A DNA stretch of 64,000 bases from Trichosphaerium sp. ATCC 40318 (taxonomy: Eukaryota > Discosea > Flabellinia > Trichosidae): contig JALMLS010000460.1 of assembly GCA_038496445.1 (NCBI GenBank), positions 1 through 64,000 on the forward strand, given 5' to 3'. This document shows, piece after piece, positions 11,719 to 21,538 of the stretch (position 1 is its first letter; the number at the start of each line of letters is the position of its first letter). The notes under the pieces are model-generated. The model ran no database searches. It worked only from the letters and a program-made list of their open reading frames with translations, and was not told the DNA's origin. A program made the translations under genes and the position numbers.

Positions 11719-11875
11719 AGAGATAAAAAAACGGAAACAAGCAACTAAGCGACACTGTTGTTCTTTTGACTGGGCTTGCTCTTGTGACATTGACAAACTG
11801 CAACGAGTATTTCATGGTGATCTGGAATATGCACCTACGGAGCTTAAGTCACTAATTGAAACAAGACAGATGTAA
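11719..11875 (+). CDS. Isolated 3' exon-like frame, Cys-rich
   Basis: An open frame without an ATG follows a possible acceptor (CACTAG) and reads RHCCSFDWACSCDIDKLQ to IETRQM before a TAA at 11873-11875. It starts about 35 bp after the retrotransposon. It may be the 3' end of a host gene whose upstream part lies left of the insertion near 5.2-5.3 kb, but no convincing partner exon was found. Function unknown. Confidence 0.25.
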
Positions 11876-12242
11876 TCTGTCTATTCGGAAGGGTTTTGAG
11901 ACGCAGCCTAACGTTACTTGATGTACTTTGTATGCCACATAAAAAAACGTTGTATGAGACAGATACTACATTCATTAAACCACAATTTACATTGTCACTT
12001 TATAATAGCTTGTATAATAGGAAAGGGAGTTTATACTAACCCGAAACAGGCAATAAACCAAAGCTGCAACAGGGCCAACCTGGGGAAAAAAATAAGAAAA
12101 AATTTAGCAAAACAAACAAGTTCAATTTAATAGTAAACCTACGACGGGAAACTCGTGTTAACGTCAATTCAAGCAAAGTCAATGGTAAACACTTCGGAAC
12201 ATCTCACCGCGAGCATTTAGCACCTTGAGAACAAACTCTATC

Positions 12243-13175
12243 ATGGAAATGCAACCGAAAAAAAACAAAGCCAAACGATGTTTCTCAGACAACTACTTAG
12301 CGATGTATCCTTTCCTAGACCATATAAACAATGATATGTTCAACGTAATCGTCAGTACGGTGCTATTAGATGAAGCACCGGCTGTAGCGCTTTTAAAAGC
12401 TACAAACAAACGTATCTATCACCGTATAGCGTCCAATCAGACTTTTACGCCTGATAAGCTTAAAGAAATCGCATTTCTTCAAATACTCAACCCTGACCGT
12501 GAAACATACCTAAAAGTACTTGAATCAGTACAGAGAGGCAAGTACAGAGTGTTTTGCTCCAATCATGGAAGAACAAGCCTTATCTCGTTTTCTTCGATTT
12601 ATGAGTCTCTATCAGCACCTAGAACATATGGTATGGGTATCAATCCAATTACTGCTATAAAAAAACTATCAGTTGACTCAGCGATTTACATGTGTTGGCC
12701 CAACAGTGTTTTTTGTAAAGACTGTATTTCTGTCCCTAGGCCTGTGTTTGGAGATGGTTATCGTACCATTGCTGCCGCACTTGTACATGATAAACATGTT
12801 TGCAGTAGACATATTAACCACAATGAAGCGTTTACTCCCCTTGTATGTGTGACATGTAGCTTGGGGGATGCTATATTTGAATGGGAAGGAAAGAACTATT
12901 GTTCGAAATGTATGATAAAAAGTCCAGTTCGTTCTTTGAAGTATATGATACATCATAATGTTGTAGAAAGCAGTCCTAGTTCATTAAGCCTTCCTGGGTT
13001 CTATAATATTGATAAGGATGATCAATTTCTTGCTGCAGAACATTTGGATGATGAAATGGAAACAAAACTTGAGGATCCTAGTAGCTTTGTGTTTTGTATT
13101 CAAAAGCTACGTGAAGACCTCTTTTACCATGATCCTTTTGATAGTTGTTGCCTGTGGATTCTTGGATGGGATTAA
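12243..13175 (+). CDS. F-box-like plus Cys/His cluster protein, family member A
   Basis: An intronless gene of about 310 codons. The first ATG is at 12243 and matches the start of the paralogue at 19488. The N-terminal MYPFLDHINNDMFNVIVS and LLKATNKRIY look like an F-box. A central region carries CKDC, CSRHINH, CVTC and CSKC, spaced like a treble-clef or RING-like zinc site. The C-terminal part has EHLDDEM..KL.DPSSFVF and ends CCLWILGWD. Paralogues lie at 18553-19488 and 28205-28981, with tail fragments at 18.0-18.3 and 27.7-28.0 kb. I recognise no named family. An F-box plus zinc module would suggest a ubiquitin-ligase adaptor, which is inference. Confidence 0.8.
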   Translation: MEMQPKKNKAKRCFSDNYLAMYPFLDHINNDMFNVIVSTVLLDEAPAVALLKATNKRIYHRIASNQTFTPDKLKEIAFLQILNPDRETYLKVLESVQRGKYRVFCSNHGRTSLISFSSIYESLSAPRTYGMGINPITAIKKLSVDSAIYMCWPNSVFCKDCISVPRPVFGDGYRTIAAALVHDKHVCSRHINHNEAFTPLVCVTCSLGDAIFEWEGKNYCSKCMIKSPVRSLKYMIHHNVVESSPSSLSLPGFYNIDKDDQFLAAEHLDDEMETKLEDPSSFVFCIQKLREDLFYHDPFDSCCLWILGWD

Positions 13176-13739
13176 AACTAGAAAATAAACATTCCATTGA
13201 TACATTCCTTGTTTTTTCTTAATTTAGACACGTGAAGTTATAGAACAAATGTTTACACAGCACCAACATGTAGTAATGGTGCAAGCCAACTTAGTTGGTG
13301 TAAAGAACAACCACAAACATATGTTACCTTGGTAAAAAACAACTGCAACTGCTGTTAGGATCAACACTGGTTTATTAGTCTGATCTCCAATGCGAAAGCA
13401 ACCAAAATAAAACGGAAAACAATATAATAGGGATAACTATTAAACCTCCAATGCAGCCTCCGATACTAAGATATAGTTAGCATTACGTTCACAATACATG
13501 AGTGCTAGCAACCCTTTTCGTTTGAAAAAAGTAGCACACAAGCAAATAGGGTTGGCTTTTGGTCGGGCTGTTGCTCCACTAAAGGCAAAATCTGACCGAA
13601 AGTGCCAAGTTTTGCAAAACACGTGACAGTAAAAGCGGTCGTGCAGTTCAACATAACAACATAATTTATGTAGTAAAAATAAGGTAGTTCTTTCTTAGGA
13701 ACTGGTTGGTTGATCGTACTCTCTTTGATTAACGCCAGT

Positions 13740-14048
13740 TCACTCATCTCTTGGCACAAATACATAATAGCACGCAAAAAAAGGAACTCCAACAGGATAG
13801 AACACTCCAGCTAAAAAACCGTATATGCAAGGGTGTAGGATAATGCGAGAATTACACTCGCTCCAGAATGAGCGAGATGTTTGTTTGAATGGTGGAAAAG
13901 GCACAGTGTTATACGTAGGCACAGGTACTGAATATGCGCTCGTCCGCAGCACATAATATTGAGCTAGTTCAGGGTCAGGGATAGCTGTCATTTTGTGACA
14001 ATGTTTCGAAAGAGTTTGTTGACAGAGATTGACTGAGATTTTGGCCAT
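13740..14048 (-). CDS. Hypothetical small membrane protein
   Basis: A 102-codon frame (or 84 from the second ATG, MTAIPDPEL) has a hydrophobic segment near its end (IYGFLAGVFYPVGVPFFACYYVFV) that could span a membrane. It may continue by splicing into the 13505-13790 frame, which has another hydrophobic stretch (YYINYVVML), but no good intron was identified. No family is recognised. It is convergent with the F-box gene to its left. Confidence 0.3.
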   Translation of the reverse strand: MAKISVNLCQQTLSKHCHKMTAIPDPELAQYYVLRTSAYSVPVPTYNTVPFPPFKQTSRSFWSECNSRIILHPCIYGFLAGVFYPVGVPFFACYYVFVPRDE

Positions 14049-14596
14049 TTGGCCTGCACTAGATTAGCAAAATACTATGTATTTTGCATGGGTGCCCATA
14101 AACGCTACTGTTTAGCAGGATGTTAATCGGAGAAGAAAACTTGTGCATAAACAATTTACAAGTAAGCGCTACCACGAGCAAACTCACAACACCAAACTAT
14201 AGTAACGCGAAAACGTCCACGGAAAAGCCAAATAAGCATCAAGCTAGTGCGGCTTGTAAACATAAATTAAAAGTGAAAACAACACGATGTAATTTGGTGT
14301 TTAAAATCACGTGTTACAAACCAGTAGATCGAGCTATTTGTACACCACAATATCAATATTCTTCTGTTAAACTAGTCAACTGTACACTTCGTACATACAC
14401 GTCATCCTACACCTGAGGATCTCAGAAAACTCGAAAATTTCAAAACCGCAAAAACAAAATTTGCTTTTTAGGCGAAATGAGAGTGTAATGTGAAACCTAA
14501 AGACGGTTTTGAGACAAGGTGCAATTTGTGCTTAAGATTACTTGTTTGAAAATAAAAAAGATGCCATAGGCACTTAAAATTGATAAGTATGAAAAC
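14049..14596. other. Intergenic, nothing supported
   Basis: A 98-codon frame at 14120-14416 has no recognisable domain, splice partner or paralogue. It is probably chance. Confidence 0.4.
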
Positions 14597-14600
14597 TTAA

Positions 14601-15137
14601 GGGGGCACGCTGAGATGTGCAGAAATTGTTCAAATCGGCTCAAATTTTCGTGCCTATATCTTTGACATGAGGGCTTTTGAAAAACCCAACTTTTAGCGTG
14701 TGCCTTTTTGTGACGTTTTTTTGTTGCAAAAGTTTTTTTTTTCAAAAAACGACTGCATTTTTTCAATCTTTCTGTTTAAAAGCACATTTGTTCAAAACTA
14801 CGTTACCCATAGCATCTACACACATAGTACATGCTATGGGTACACTTTCAATAAAAACTCTCAATTTGAAAGCAAAAAAAAATAACGAATTTGCTCTACA
14901 CCACCTAAAATGCGTCTCCGAATGGTGCAATAGCGGACGAATAACTTTAAAAGTTGTTTCAAATCCGTGTAATTAAGGTCAAAAAGTTGAGAAAAAAAAT
15001 GACATTTCGGGCTTTGAACTCAAGTAATCAATCTACACAGTTCGCTATCATATTTTTTCAGCATTTTACGCGATTTTAGATGCGTTTAAAGCCCGAAGAT
15101 GCCCGTGGGGCTAAGGTCAATCCATTCTCAGCGTCCC
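14601..15137 (+). mobile_element. TTAA-flanked MITE D, copy 1
   Basis: The 537-bp unit begins GGGGGCACGCTGAGA and ends TCTCAGCGTCCC, imperfect inverted repeats, and is flanked by TTAA at 14597-14600 and 15138-15141. It holds an internal hairpin (CCATAGCAT ... ATGCTATGG) near 14808-14840. An inverted, nearly identical copy lies at 38237-38777. TTAA duplication is typical of piggyBac- and Kolobok-type elements. Open frames inside it appear in both copies but have no domain. Confidence 0.8.
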
Positions 15138-15295
15138 TTAATCTACTTCGAGGGCCTAATGCCTAACACTTAAAACTATTAGTTCATATGAATTATTGGA
15201 GAACCAAAGATCCCTCAATAGACGCAAACTGTGATACCAGATCACAGTTTACTAGGCTAGGTAAGATAATATTAGGTAAGAATTAATCACAATAA

Positions 15296-15515
15296 AAGTG
15301 TAATTACACTCGCTGCCAATGGTCAACGAAAGTAATTGGTTCGAGGGCCTATTGTTCATTTCTTATTTACAACACACGCTATTCACATGATTTAGTATAA
15401 AGTAAGTGTAATTACACTCGCTGCCAATGGTCAACGAAAGTAATTGGTTCGAGGGCCTATAGGTACTATTCACGTGATTTAGTATAATTCACATGAATTC
15501 AGAATTTGATCATGT
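15296..15515. repeat. Two tandem copies of a ~107-bp unit plus a partial third
   Basis: The unit begins GTGTAATTACACTCGCTGCC and includes GGTCAACGAAAGTAATTGG and TTCGAGGGCCTAT. It starts near 15298 and 15405. A diverged third start lies near 15540 (GCTGCCAATGGTCAATAAAAG). GTGTAATTACAC is itself a palindrome. This lies just upstream of the Rho gene and may be promoter-proximal. Confidence 0.75.
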
Positions 15516-15655
15516 TCAGGTGGCACATGTTACGAGATACGCTGCCAATGGTCAATAAAAGTAATCCATTCGAGGACGTCCCCCTTAACTATTTTCGCTT
15601 TTTAGGCTAACGCGCTCAAAAACCCTTATTCACTCAATAACACATCAAACAGGTA

Positions 15656-16768
15656 ATGCAGAATATCAAACTTGTTGTTAACGGAGATGGAGCAGTTGGT
15701 ATGTCGTAAACAGCAAAGAGGTACTCGTTAACGCTAATATGTGTTTTTTCAGGTAAAACATGCATGCTTATAAGCTATACAACCAATGCTTTCCCTAGCG
15801 AATACGGTACGGCTTATTTATCATTTTTGATGCTCATACTAGCTTAGTACCGACAGTATTCGATAATTACAGGTAATGAGGCGACTCGCTTGGAGAAAAA
15901 CCGAAAAAAAAGTGCAAAAGAAAAATTGACATTATTTTTTAGCGCAAATGTAATGGTTTCGGGCAAGCCTTTCCAATTAGGTTCGTTGTATCTTTTTATA
16001 CTTTATAACTTTCTGCATACTTGTGACTGACATTTTTTCCAAGGTTTATGGGATACAGCGGGTCCTGAGGATTACGACAGATTGAGACCTTTGAGCTATC
16101 CTGTAAGACTTACTATTTTACTTTGAATGTTTCGCTTTTTTTTGGCAGCTTGTTTTTATTAATAGATTTTCTTCTCACGTGATTTTTTTTAGCAAACTGA
16201 TGTCTTTCTTATATGCTTCAGCGTCGTATCAAAGACTAGTCTTAGTAATGTTGTTTCCAAGGTATATCTAAACCTTCAATGATCTTTCTTTGTTAGGTTG
16301 TTTTTTCTATATTATATTATTTCGGTGTTATTAATTAATGACATGTAGTGGCAACCAGAAGTGCGACATCATTGCCCAGATACACCTATTGTTCTTGCAG
16401 GTCTTAAAATGGATTTACGAACAACACTAAAGAGTGATGGAACTCCATACGATTGTATACCAAGAGAAGAAGGTGAAAAGGTCGCAAAAGAAATTGGTGT
16501 AAGTTTTTTAATGTCTTTTACTCTGCAACACACTGATTATCTGTATTAAGGCTATGTCTTATGTGGAATGTAGCGCTCTTACTCAAGATGGTTTAAAAGC
16601 AGGTATGTGTCATGAGTGGTCTTACATTCGGGTTATTTCTTCAACAAGCCATGAGTGATACTAACTTTCTGTTCCCTTGTTGTAGCGTTCGATGAAGCAA
16701 TACTCGTAGCGATGTCGAATAGTCCACACTTTAACCCTCCAGAAAAAACAAGTTGTGTTGTCATGTGA
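15656..16768 (+). CDS. Rho/Rac-family small GTPase with Pro at the catalytic Gln position
   Basis: Eight or more short exons join in frame to a protein of about 195 residues. [20 protein letters not shown] is the P-loop. PTVFDNYSANVMV is the Rho effector loop. Then come [30 protein letters not shown], the Rho insert region (TTLKSDGTP), and a CVVM CAAX box for prenylation, with TGA at 16766-16768. The family normally reads WDTAGQE; here the Gln needed for GTP hydrolysis is Pro (GGT CCT). The TKxD base-recognition motif reads LKMD. Both changes predict an atypical GTPase that stays GTP-bound, as in Rnd proteins, although that is inference. Every junction examined is GT-AG and in frame, so the gene looks functional. 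It would act at membranes on actin or polarity. Confidence 0.9.
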
Positions 16769-17451
16769 AATAACAGATCTTAACTACTGATCGAGGAGTA
16801 ACACATAAATTGAAACAAGTTGTGCGAAATAAACAGCTTTCTTTTACCTTTTTTGAACTGAAAGCTTATTATCTAAAGTTCTTACAAGCAGAACTTATTA
16901 TTCGTACTCTAAGTCTACACAACAAGCACTAGCTGAACGCGTTCAAGCATTGTATGAATCATCAAGCACAAATATAGTTTAACTTTGGCAGTACCCCGGT
17001 ACGATATTGGTGCTAGCACCTTGATAAAATGAACATTTAATTGGTTGTGTTGCTTTTTACTTCGCGTTATCTGCCTACAGTCTATCACTTACGGTGTGGA
17101 CCCATCCTCTCAGGATCCCAGTTCTAGGCGACATTATCCCTCGACAATGATGGCTCTAGTAGGTCGCTTCTTATTGAACCTGTTGAGAAGCTGACGCTCA
17201 ATTTGTAGATGTGCACCAAGTTGAACTTAATTTGATCTTCTTTGCAGTTGATGTGAAATATCTTCTTTGCTACTAGTAGTGTAACTTCAAGTACTTGAAA
17301 AGCCGGACCAAGTGAACTATACCATGCAATCAGTAATATCAAACATCCATCAAGGCAACACTTTATTTAACATCATTAATGGTACAACGTTTTAGAATTA
17401 ATACTACCGCTGCCTGAACATAGTGTAAGAGAACATTTATCCCAAGTCAGA
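16769..17451. other. Intergenic with one unassigned coding-like frame
   Basis: A plus-strand frame near 16870-16981 reads STQQALAERVQALYESSSTN and stops at TAA. It has no ATG and no clear acceptor. The rest shows nothing supportable. Confidence 0.3.
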
Positions 17452-17894
17452 TTAAATTAAGAAAAAAATAGTACTTGGCGAAATAATGGGAACCTCTACT
17501 GCAGGCTTGGCTCCAAAGTATTTATCGCGACATCTTTTACAACAGCAAGCCCAAATACATAAACCAGTAAGAAATACAATACATATCAGTCCGAAACCAA
17601 GGTTAAAGAAAATATCAAGATCTAAAGCAAGTTAGAGTTCTTCGTACTTAGTTGTATTGCTTACTTAATGTGTTACAATTTTCATAAGTATATAAACACT
17701 TTTGCCGTTGACTAATAGCCTTTAGGAATATTTAATGACACGTGGTTGACAAACCTGCAGTAAAAACAGCCTCCAGTTTTGTAGCACGTGTTTTTTGATA
17801 GTTGGTGACAATAGGTAGTTTCATTACGTGGAACCTCCAATGAATAGCATAACCGTGCTGTAGTCAATATTACAAATACAAGTATTGTTAGCAT
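17452..17894 (-). CDS. Small type I membrane protein with PSI-like Cys-rich ectodomain
   Basis: Three exons (17894-17755, 17711-17665, 17621-17452) join in perfect phase. The start MLTILVFVILTTARLCYS is a signal peptide. The ectodomain has a C......C.....C..C......C pattern (TYCHQLSKNTC, GGCFYC, KCLYTYENC) resembling a PSI/plexin or EGF-like knot. A single helix (LGFGLICIVFLTGLCIWA) is followed by a cytosolic CCCKRC cluster that could be palmitoylated, then a short tail. The length is about 117 residues. The function is unknown; a small receptor or adhesion accessory is plausible. Confidence 0.7.
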
Positions 17895-18009
17895 GGCGCG
17901 TCAGTATTTTGTTGAACAAAGGAATAATAAGCAAGCTTCCTAAAAATACAATAAGGTTTTCGTTGAATTCTTGAATATTAAAGTGCGTTTCGGAATATGA
18001 CACTAACTA

Positions 18010-18285
18010 ACCTTATTGCGTATAGCACACATACGTACAATATGGAAATCTTGCGATGGCGTGCAATCAGGTACATCACATACATTAGATAAAACTACAA
18101 AATGGGTTAGGCAACGACGACATGACACACGGCTTGCTGTGGACCATTTAGATTACGAAACACAAGAGAAACTGGCTGATCCTAATAGTTTTGATTCTGT
18201 ATTCAACACATAGAAACAGATGTATATTTCCATGATGGCTTTGATTGTGTTTGCCTTTGGATTCTCGGATGGGATGTGTAAACGG
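18010..18285 (+). pseudogene. Tail fragment of F-box/zinc family member C
   Basis: The plus strand reads RHDTRLAVDHLDYETQEKLA and, after frame breaks, a DGFDC..LWILGWDV-like ending. These match the C-terminal end of the gene at 28205-28981 (DDARLAVDHLDDETQEKL, CGCLWILGWDV). Only the last exon-length portion survives. It points toward the family member at 18553-19488. Confidence 0.75.
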
Positions 18286-18552
18286 TTCTGGAAAAATCAA
18301 TCTTTAATAAAGCTTTTTTCTCTAACAGTTTAAGGTCACTACTCTAATTTTAACTGCATCAAGCAAGAATGTAGTATGCATTGAATGTCTTCTTTGTTAT
18401 TAGGTGATTATTACTCTTTCCACCTTGACATATTGTCAACGCTTACAGCCTAATCAATTGCTTAAAATAACAAACACGAAAAAAACCAGAAATGTGTTTG
18501 TAACGTATTTATTATATAGTTAGTATTATCCCCAAGCAACTAGGAAGAGTAT
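18286..18552. repeat. Intergenic segment shared in inverted orientation with 27.96-28.20 kb
   Basis: Blocks such as CTGGAAAAATCAATCTTTAA, TTAAACTGTTAGAG (complement) and GACATATTGTCAA recur in reverse order and orientation between 27960 and 28204. They mark one end-to-end duplication of a convergent gene pair. Confidence 0.75.
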
Positions 18553-19488
18553 TTAATCCCACCCAAGGATCCATAGGCAACAACATCTAAAAGGCTGACA
18601 ATTATAGAAGGTTTCATGTACCTTCTGAATGTAAAACACAAAGCTGTTAGGATCTGCGACTTTTGCTTTCATTTCATCATCCAAATGTTCCATAGCAAGC
18701 TCTGGATTATCTTTATCAATAGTATAAACTCCAGGTATGTTTGATTCAACATCTTCTTGGCCCTCATCCTTTTCAAAAACCTTATGATGTACAATATATT
18801 TCAATGAACGAACTGGTCCTTTTGTCATACATTTCGAACAATAGTTCTTTCCTTCCCATTCAAATATAGCATCTCCCAAGCTACAGGTCGCACATACAAG
18901 AGGAGTAAACGCTTCCTTATGGTTAATATGTCTACTACAAACATTCTTATCAAGTACACGTGCAGCGGCAAAGGTACGAAAACCATCTATTCCATCGCCC
19001 CTTAGTTCCAAACAGTCTTTACAAAAAATCGAGTTTGGCCAAGGTAAGTCCTTTTTTGTATCTTCTGATGTGATAGCAGCAATTGCGTTAATGCCCATAC
19101 CGAATAGTCTAGGAGTTGAGAGAGATTCATAAATCGAAGAAAACGAGATAAGGCTTGTTTTTTCTTGATTGGAGCAAAACACTCTGTACTTGCCTCGTTG
19201 TACTGATTCAAGTACTTTTAGGTATGTTTCACGGTCAGGGTTGAGTATTTGAAGAAATGCGATTTCTTTAAGCTTATCAGGCGTAAAAGTCTGATTGGAC
19301 GCTATACGTTGATATATACGTTTGTTTGTAGCTTTTAAAAGCGCTACAGCTGGTGCTTCATCTAATAGCACCGTACTGACGATTACATTGAACATATCAT
19401 TGTTTATGTGGTCCAGGAAAGGATACATGACTACGCAGTTGTCTGAGAAACATCGTTTGGCTTTGGTATCGTTTTGTAGCACTTCCAT
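18553..19488 (-). CDS. F-box-like plus Cys/His cluster protein, family member B
   Basis: An intact 311-codon intronless gene, starting MEVLQNDTKAKRCFSDN. It is colinear with member A: F-box-like MYPFLDHINNDMFNVIVS, long stretches identical through DKLKEIAFLQILNPDRETYL, the zinc ligands CKDC, CSRHINH, CATC and CSKC, then EHLDDEMKAKVADPNSFVF and CCLWILGWD. The strongest divergence from A lies in the middle (around the SEDTKKDLPWP segment) and before IDKDN. The gene is preserved while its convergent neighbour on the left is only a fragment. A cellular role is not known. Confidence 0.82.
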   Translation of the reverse strand: MEVLQNDTKAKRCFSDNCVVMYPFLDHINNDMFNVIVSTVLLDEAPAVALLKATNKRIYQRIASNQTFTPDKLKEIAFLQILNPDRETYLKVLESVQRGKYRVFCSNQEKTSLISFSSIYESLSTPRLFGMGINAIAAITSEDTKKDLPWPNSIFCKDCLELRGDGIDGFRTFAAARVLDKNVCSRHINHKEAFTPLVCATCSLGDAIFEWEGKNYCSKCMTKGPVRSLKYIVHHKVFEKDEGQEDVESNIPGVYTIDKDNPELAMEHLDDEMKAKVADPNSFVFYIQKVHETFYNCQPFRCCCLWILGWD

Positions 19489-19841
19489 TGTAGTTTGTGT
19501 TCAAGAGTGTTTTACACGTAATGAGATGCTTCGCGATGAGTTACAGCTAATTTGTAGAGTTCCAGTTTATTTTCGTAAAGTCTGATTTTGACTAGAATTC
19601 AGAGTTTTAGCGTTTCTGTAGTACTCGTGCGTGAGGAAATTGAATACAGAGAAACACAATAGAAAAGACTTGGTACAATCTGTGAAACAGAAGCAACTTT
19701 GCGAAAAAACCAGAAATTGCAATGCCCTGATTTAGCAAAGCTAACACAACCAAGTTGGAAAAATATACATCTATTACTACACTGATATATGTACAAGATC
19801 GTTACTTGAGTAACAAGAAAAGATGAAAGAGCAACAAGGCT

Positions 19842-20681
19842 CTACACTCTAAAAGAATGTCTTCTTAGAATTTTTCTTTTTTTTTTCTTCTTCGTTTCTT
19901 CTTCCTCCTCTCTTTTTCTTTTCTTTGTTTCAAGCTTTCTGGTGATAGAAAGCTTCAAGCCTGCAATTTCGCACTCTTTAGCCTTGAGCTTCTGCTTTTG
20001 TTGGCTAATAATCGCAGTTTTTTCTCTATTATTTTTCACAAGATTTTGCATTCTGTGTTTGTTCAAATCGTTTCCCTCTGTTTTCAACGCGGTGTTGTTA
20101 CCAGTTAGCATGTTATACTCTTCTATAATTTCATTCATACAGTCTACAGAATAAAATCAGAAAGAAATGAAAGAAGACCTCAGTACGTACCTTCAATGAT
20201 GTTTCCTTGTAATTCCTTTGGAGGATTACATCTTAGAATTCTGAAGCACTTGCGGACATACTCGACAGAGTCAATAACGATTTTTGCAAGTAGAACAGTT
20301 GGTAGATCTTGAGAAAGTGGTTTTTGATCATCATGCGCAACCATGTTTCTATATCCGACCAGACACCGGATGTTCTCTGAGAATCGGAATTGGTCTCTAT
20401 AAATACCAAACTTCCGTTTGAACAGCTCCCAATTGGAACTTTTCGCCAGAAAGTTGTTCCAACCGGAAATATCTAATAAGGCTGTAATCGCCTTCCCACT
20501 CCAGATCACAGTTAGCTGTGTAAAGTAACTTATCAAAGAGATCGCATAGAACTCTCGTTACTTTCGTGAAACACGAAGAGTTTAAACTCCCAACACGCAT
20601 TTTATGAGGCCCGAAGCGGCGATTTCCGCTCTTGTCAACAATTGAGCGTGTAAAGCTAACCAACGTTAACGAAAAGTTCAA
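19842..20681 (-). CDS. HEPN-like protein with coiled-coil, basic C-terminus
   Basis: A 46-nt intron (GTAACG...ACAG) joins the first frame to KLTVIWSGKAITALL in phase, and a second intron near 20150-20195 joins EGNIIE to MNEIIEEYNML. The central part has an all-helical look with a YRNMVAHDDQ segment. R-N-x-x-x-H fits the RxxxxH catalytic motif of HEPN domains, which are ribonucleases or RNA-binding folds. The C-terminal third is heptad-rich (QQKQKLKAKECEIAGLKLS) and finishes in a Lys/Arg/Glu run that could be a nuclear localisation signal. The start codon is uncertain: MNFSLTL, or the later MRVGSLN. The HEPN assignment rests on one motif and helix content. Confidence 0.55.
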
Positions 20682-20714
20682 AAAAAAAGTGACAGGTTGA
20701 AAACTAAATAAAAA

Positions 20715-20829
20715 ATGAACACGTACTTAAAAGCCTGGAAATGGCTTCTATTCCTTTGTGTGCGTCTGTTTGGTAGGGTTTGGGGTGCCGAAACTAAAGT
20801 CGTTAATGAAACCGTTTACAAATGTTTGT
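20715..20829 (+). CDS. Very small signal-peptide-like ORF
   Basis: MNTYLKAWKWLLFLCVRLFG followed by RVWGAETKVVNETVYKCL gives a good secretion signal and a glycosylation site in 38 codons. After one in-frame TAA the frame continues NESPDVQDTVGPVDLP. It could be the first exon of a small secreted protein or chance. It has no support beyond the signal. Confidence 0.2.
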
Positions 20830-21538
20830 AAAATGAGAGTCCAGACGTACAGGATACAGTTGGCCCAGTTGACCTCCCTTGAGCTTCTAAAAGAATCGTA
20901 AACAAAATAAACTGTGAACAATCACGTGGATATAACGTACTGCTAGACGGGTTCTTGTTATTGAATCTACTCATCTTCTTTGTTGGCACCGGAAGACGTT
21001 TCAAAGTAGTAGCTGTTGATGGCCTTTGACGAGATTTACAGGGAGTCAACCAAATTCCCATCGTTGTAAATAATGATGAAAAGCATTCACTTGGTATTAT
21101 TGTTGCTCTACGCATTATTTTCTTGTGTAGAATACAACGTAATGCTTTAATAGTTTTTTCTATTTTTTTGTTGTGCAATCTCTTTTTTAATGCACTGGTA
21201 GGATATCTCGATCACTTAAAATATGTTTTATGCAATCCAAGAGTAATTATCTATTGCTTGAGCAAGTTTTTCCAAATGTAATTAAGAAACAGTTTCAATC
21301 ACATGACGACAGATGATTGATTTTTTTGGAGAATTTTTTTTTTGCTTTTTACGCTTTTTAAAACTAGTGGTTGATTGCCTATGAATTAATTCACCCTACG
21401 GAGTAGAACGTAGTTGTAACTTGAAAAACTGAAGTGTATGAGGGCCATCCATTGCTAAAAATCGTATCATTTACAAAAACCAATGGCGTCTTTTTATTTC
21501 TCCACGACTAGTTTTGACTCACGCAATAATACACTCCA

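Noticed and set aside
14677-14976. Frames inside MITE D that are present in both copies
   Set aside because: They are shared because the element is duplicated; they have no domain, no start support and stops in alternative copies.
15296-15580. CRISPR-like direct repeats
   Set aside because: Only two long copies and a partial, units are about 107 bp with no spacer pattern, and the context is eukaryotic.
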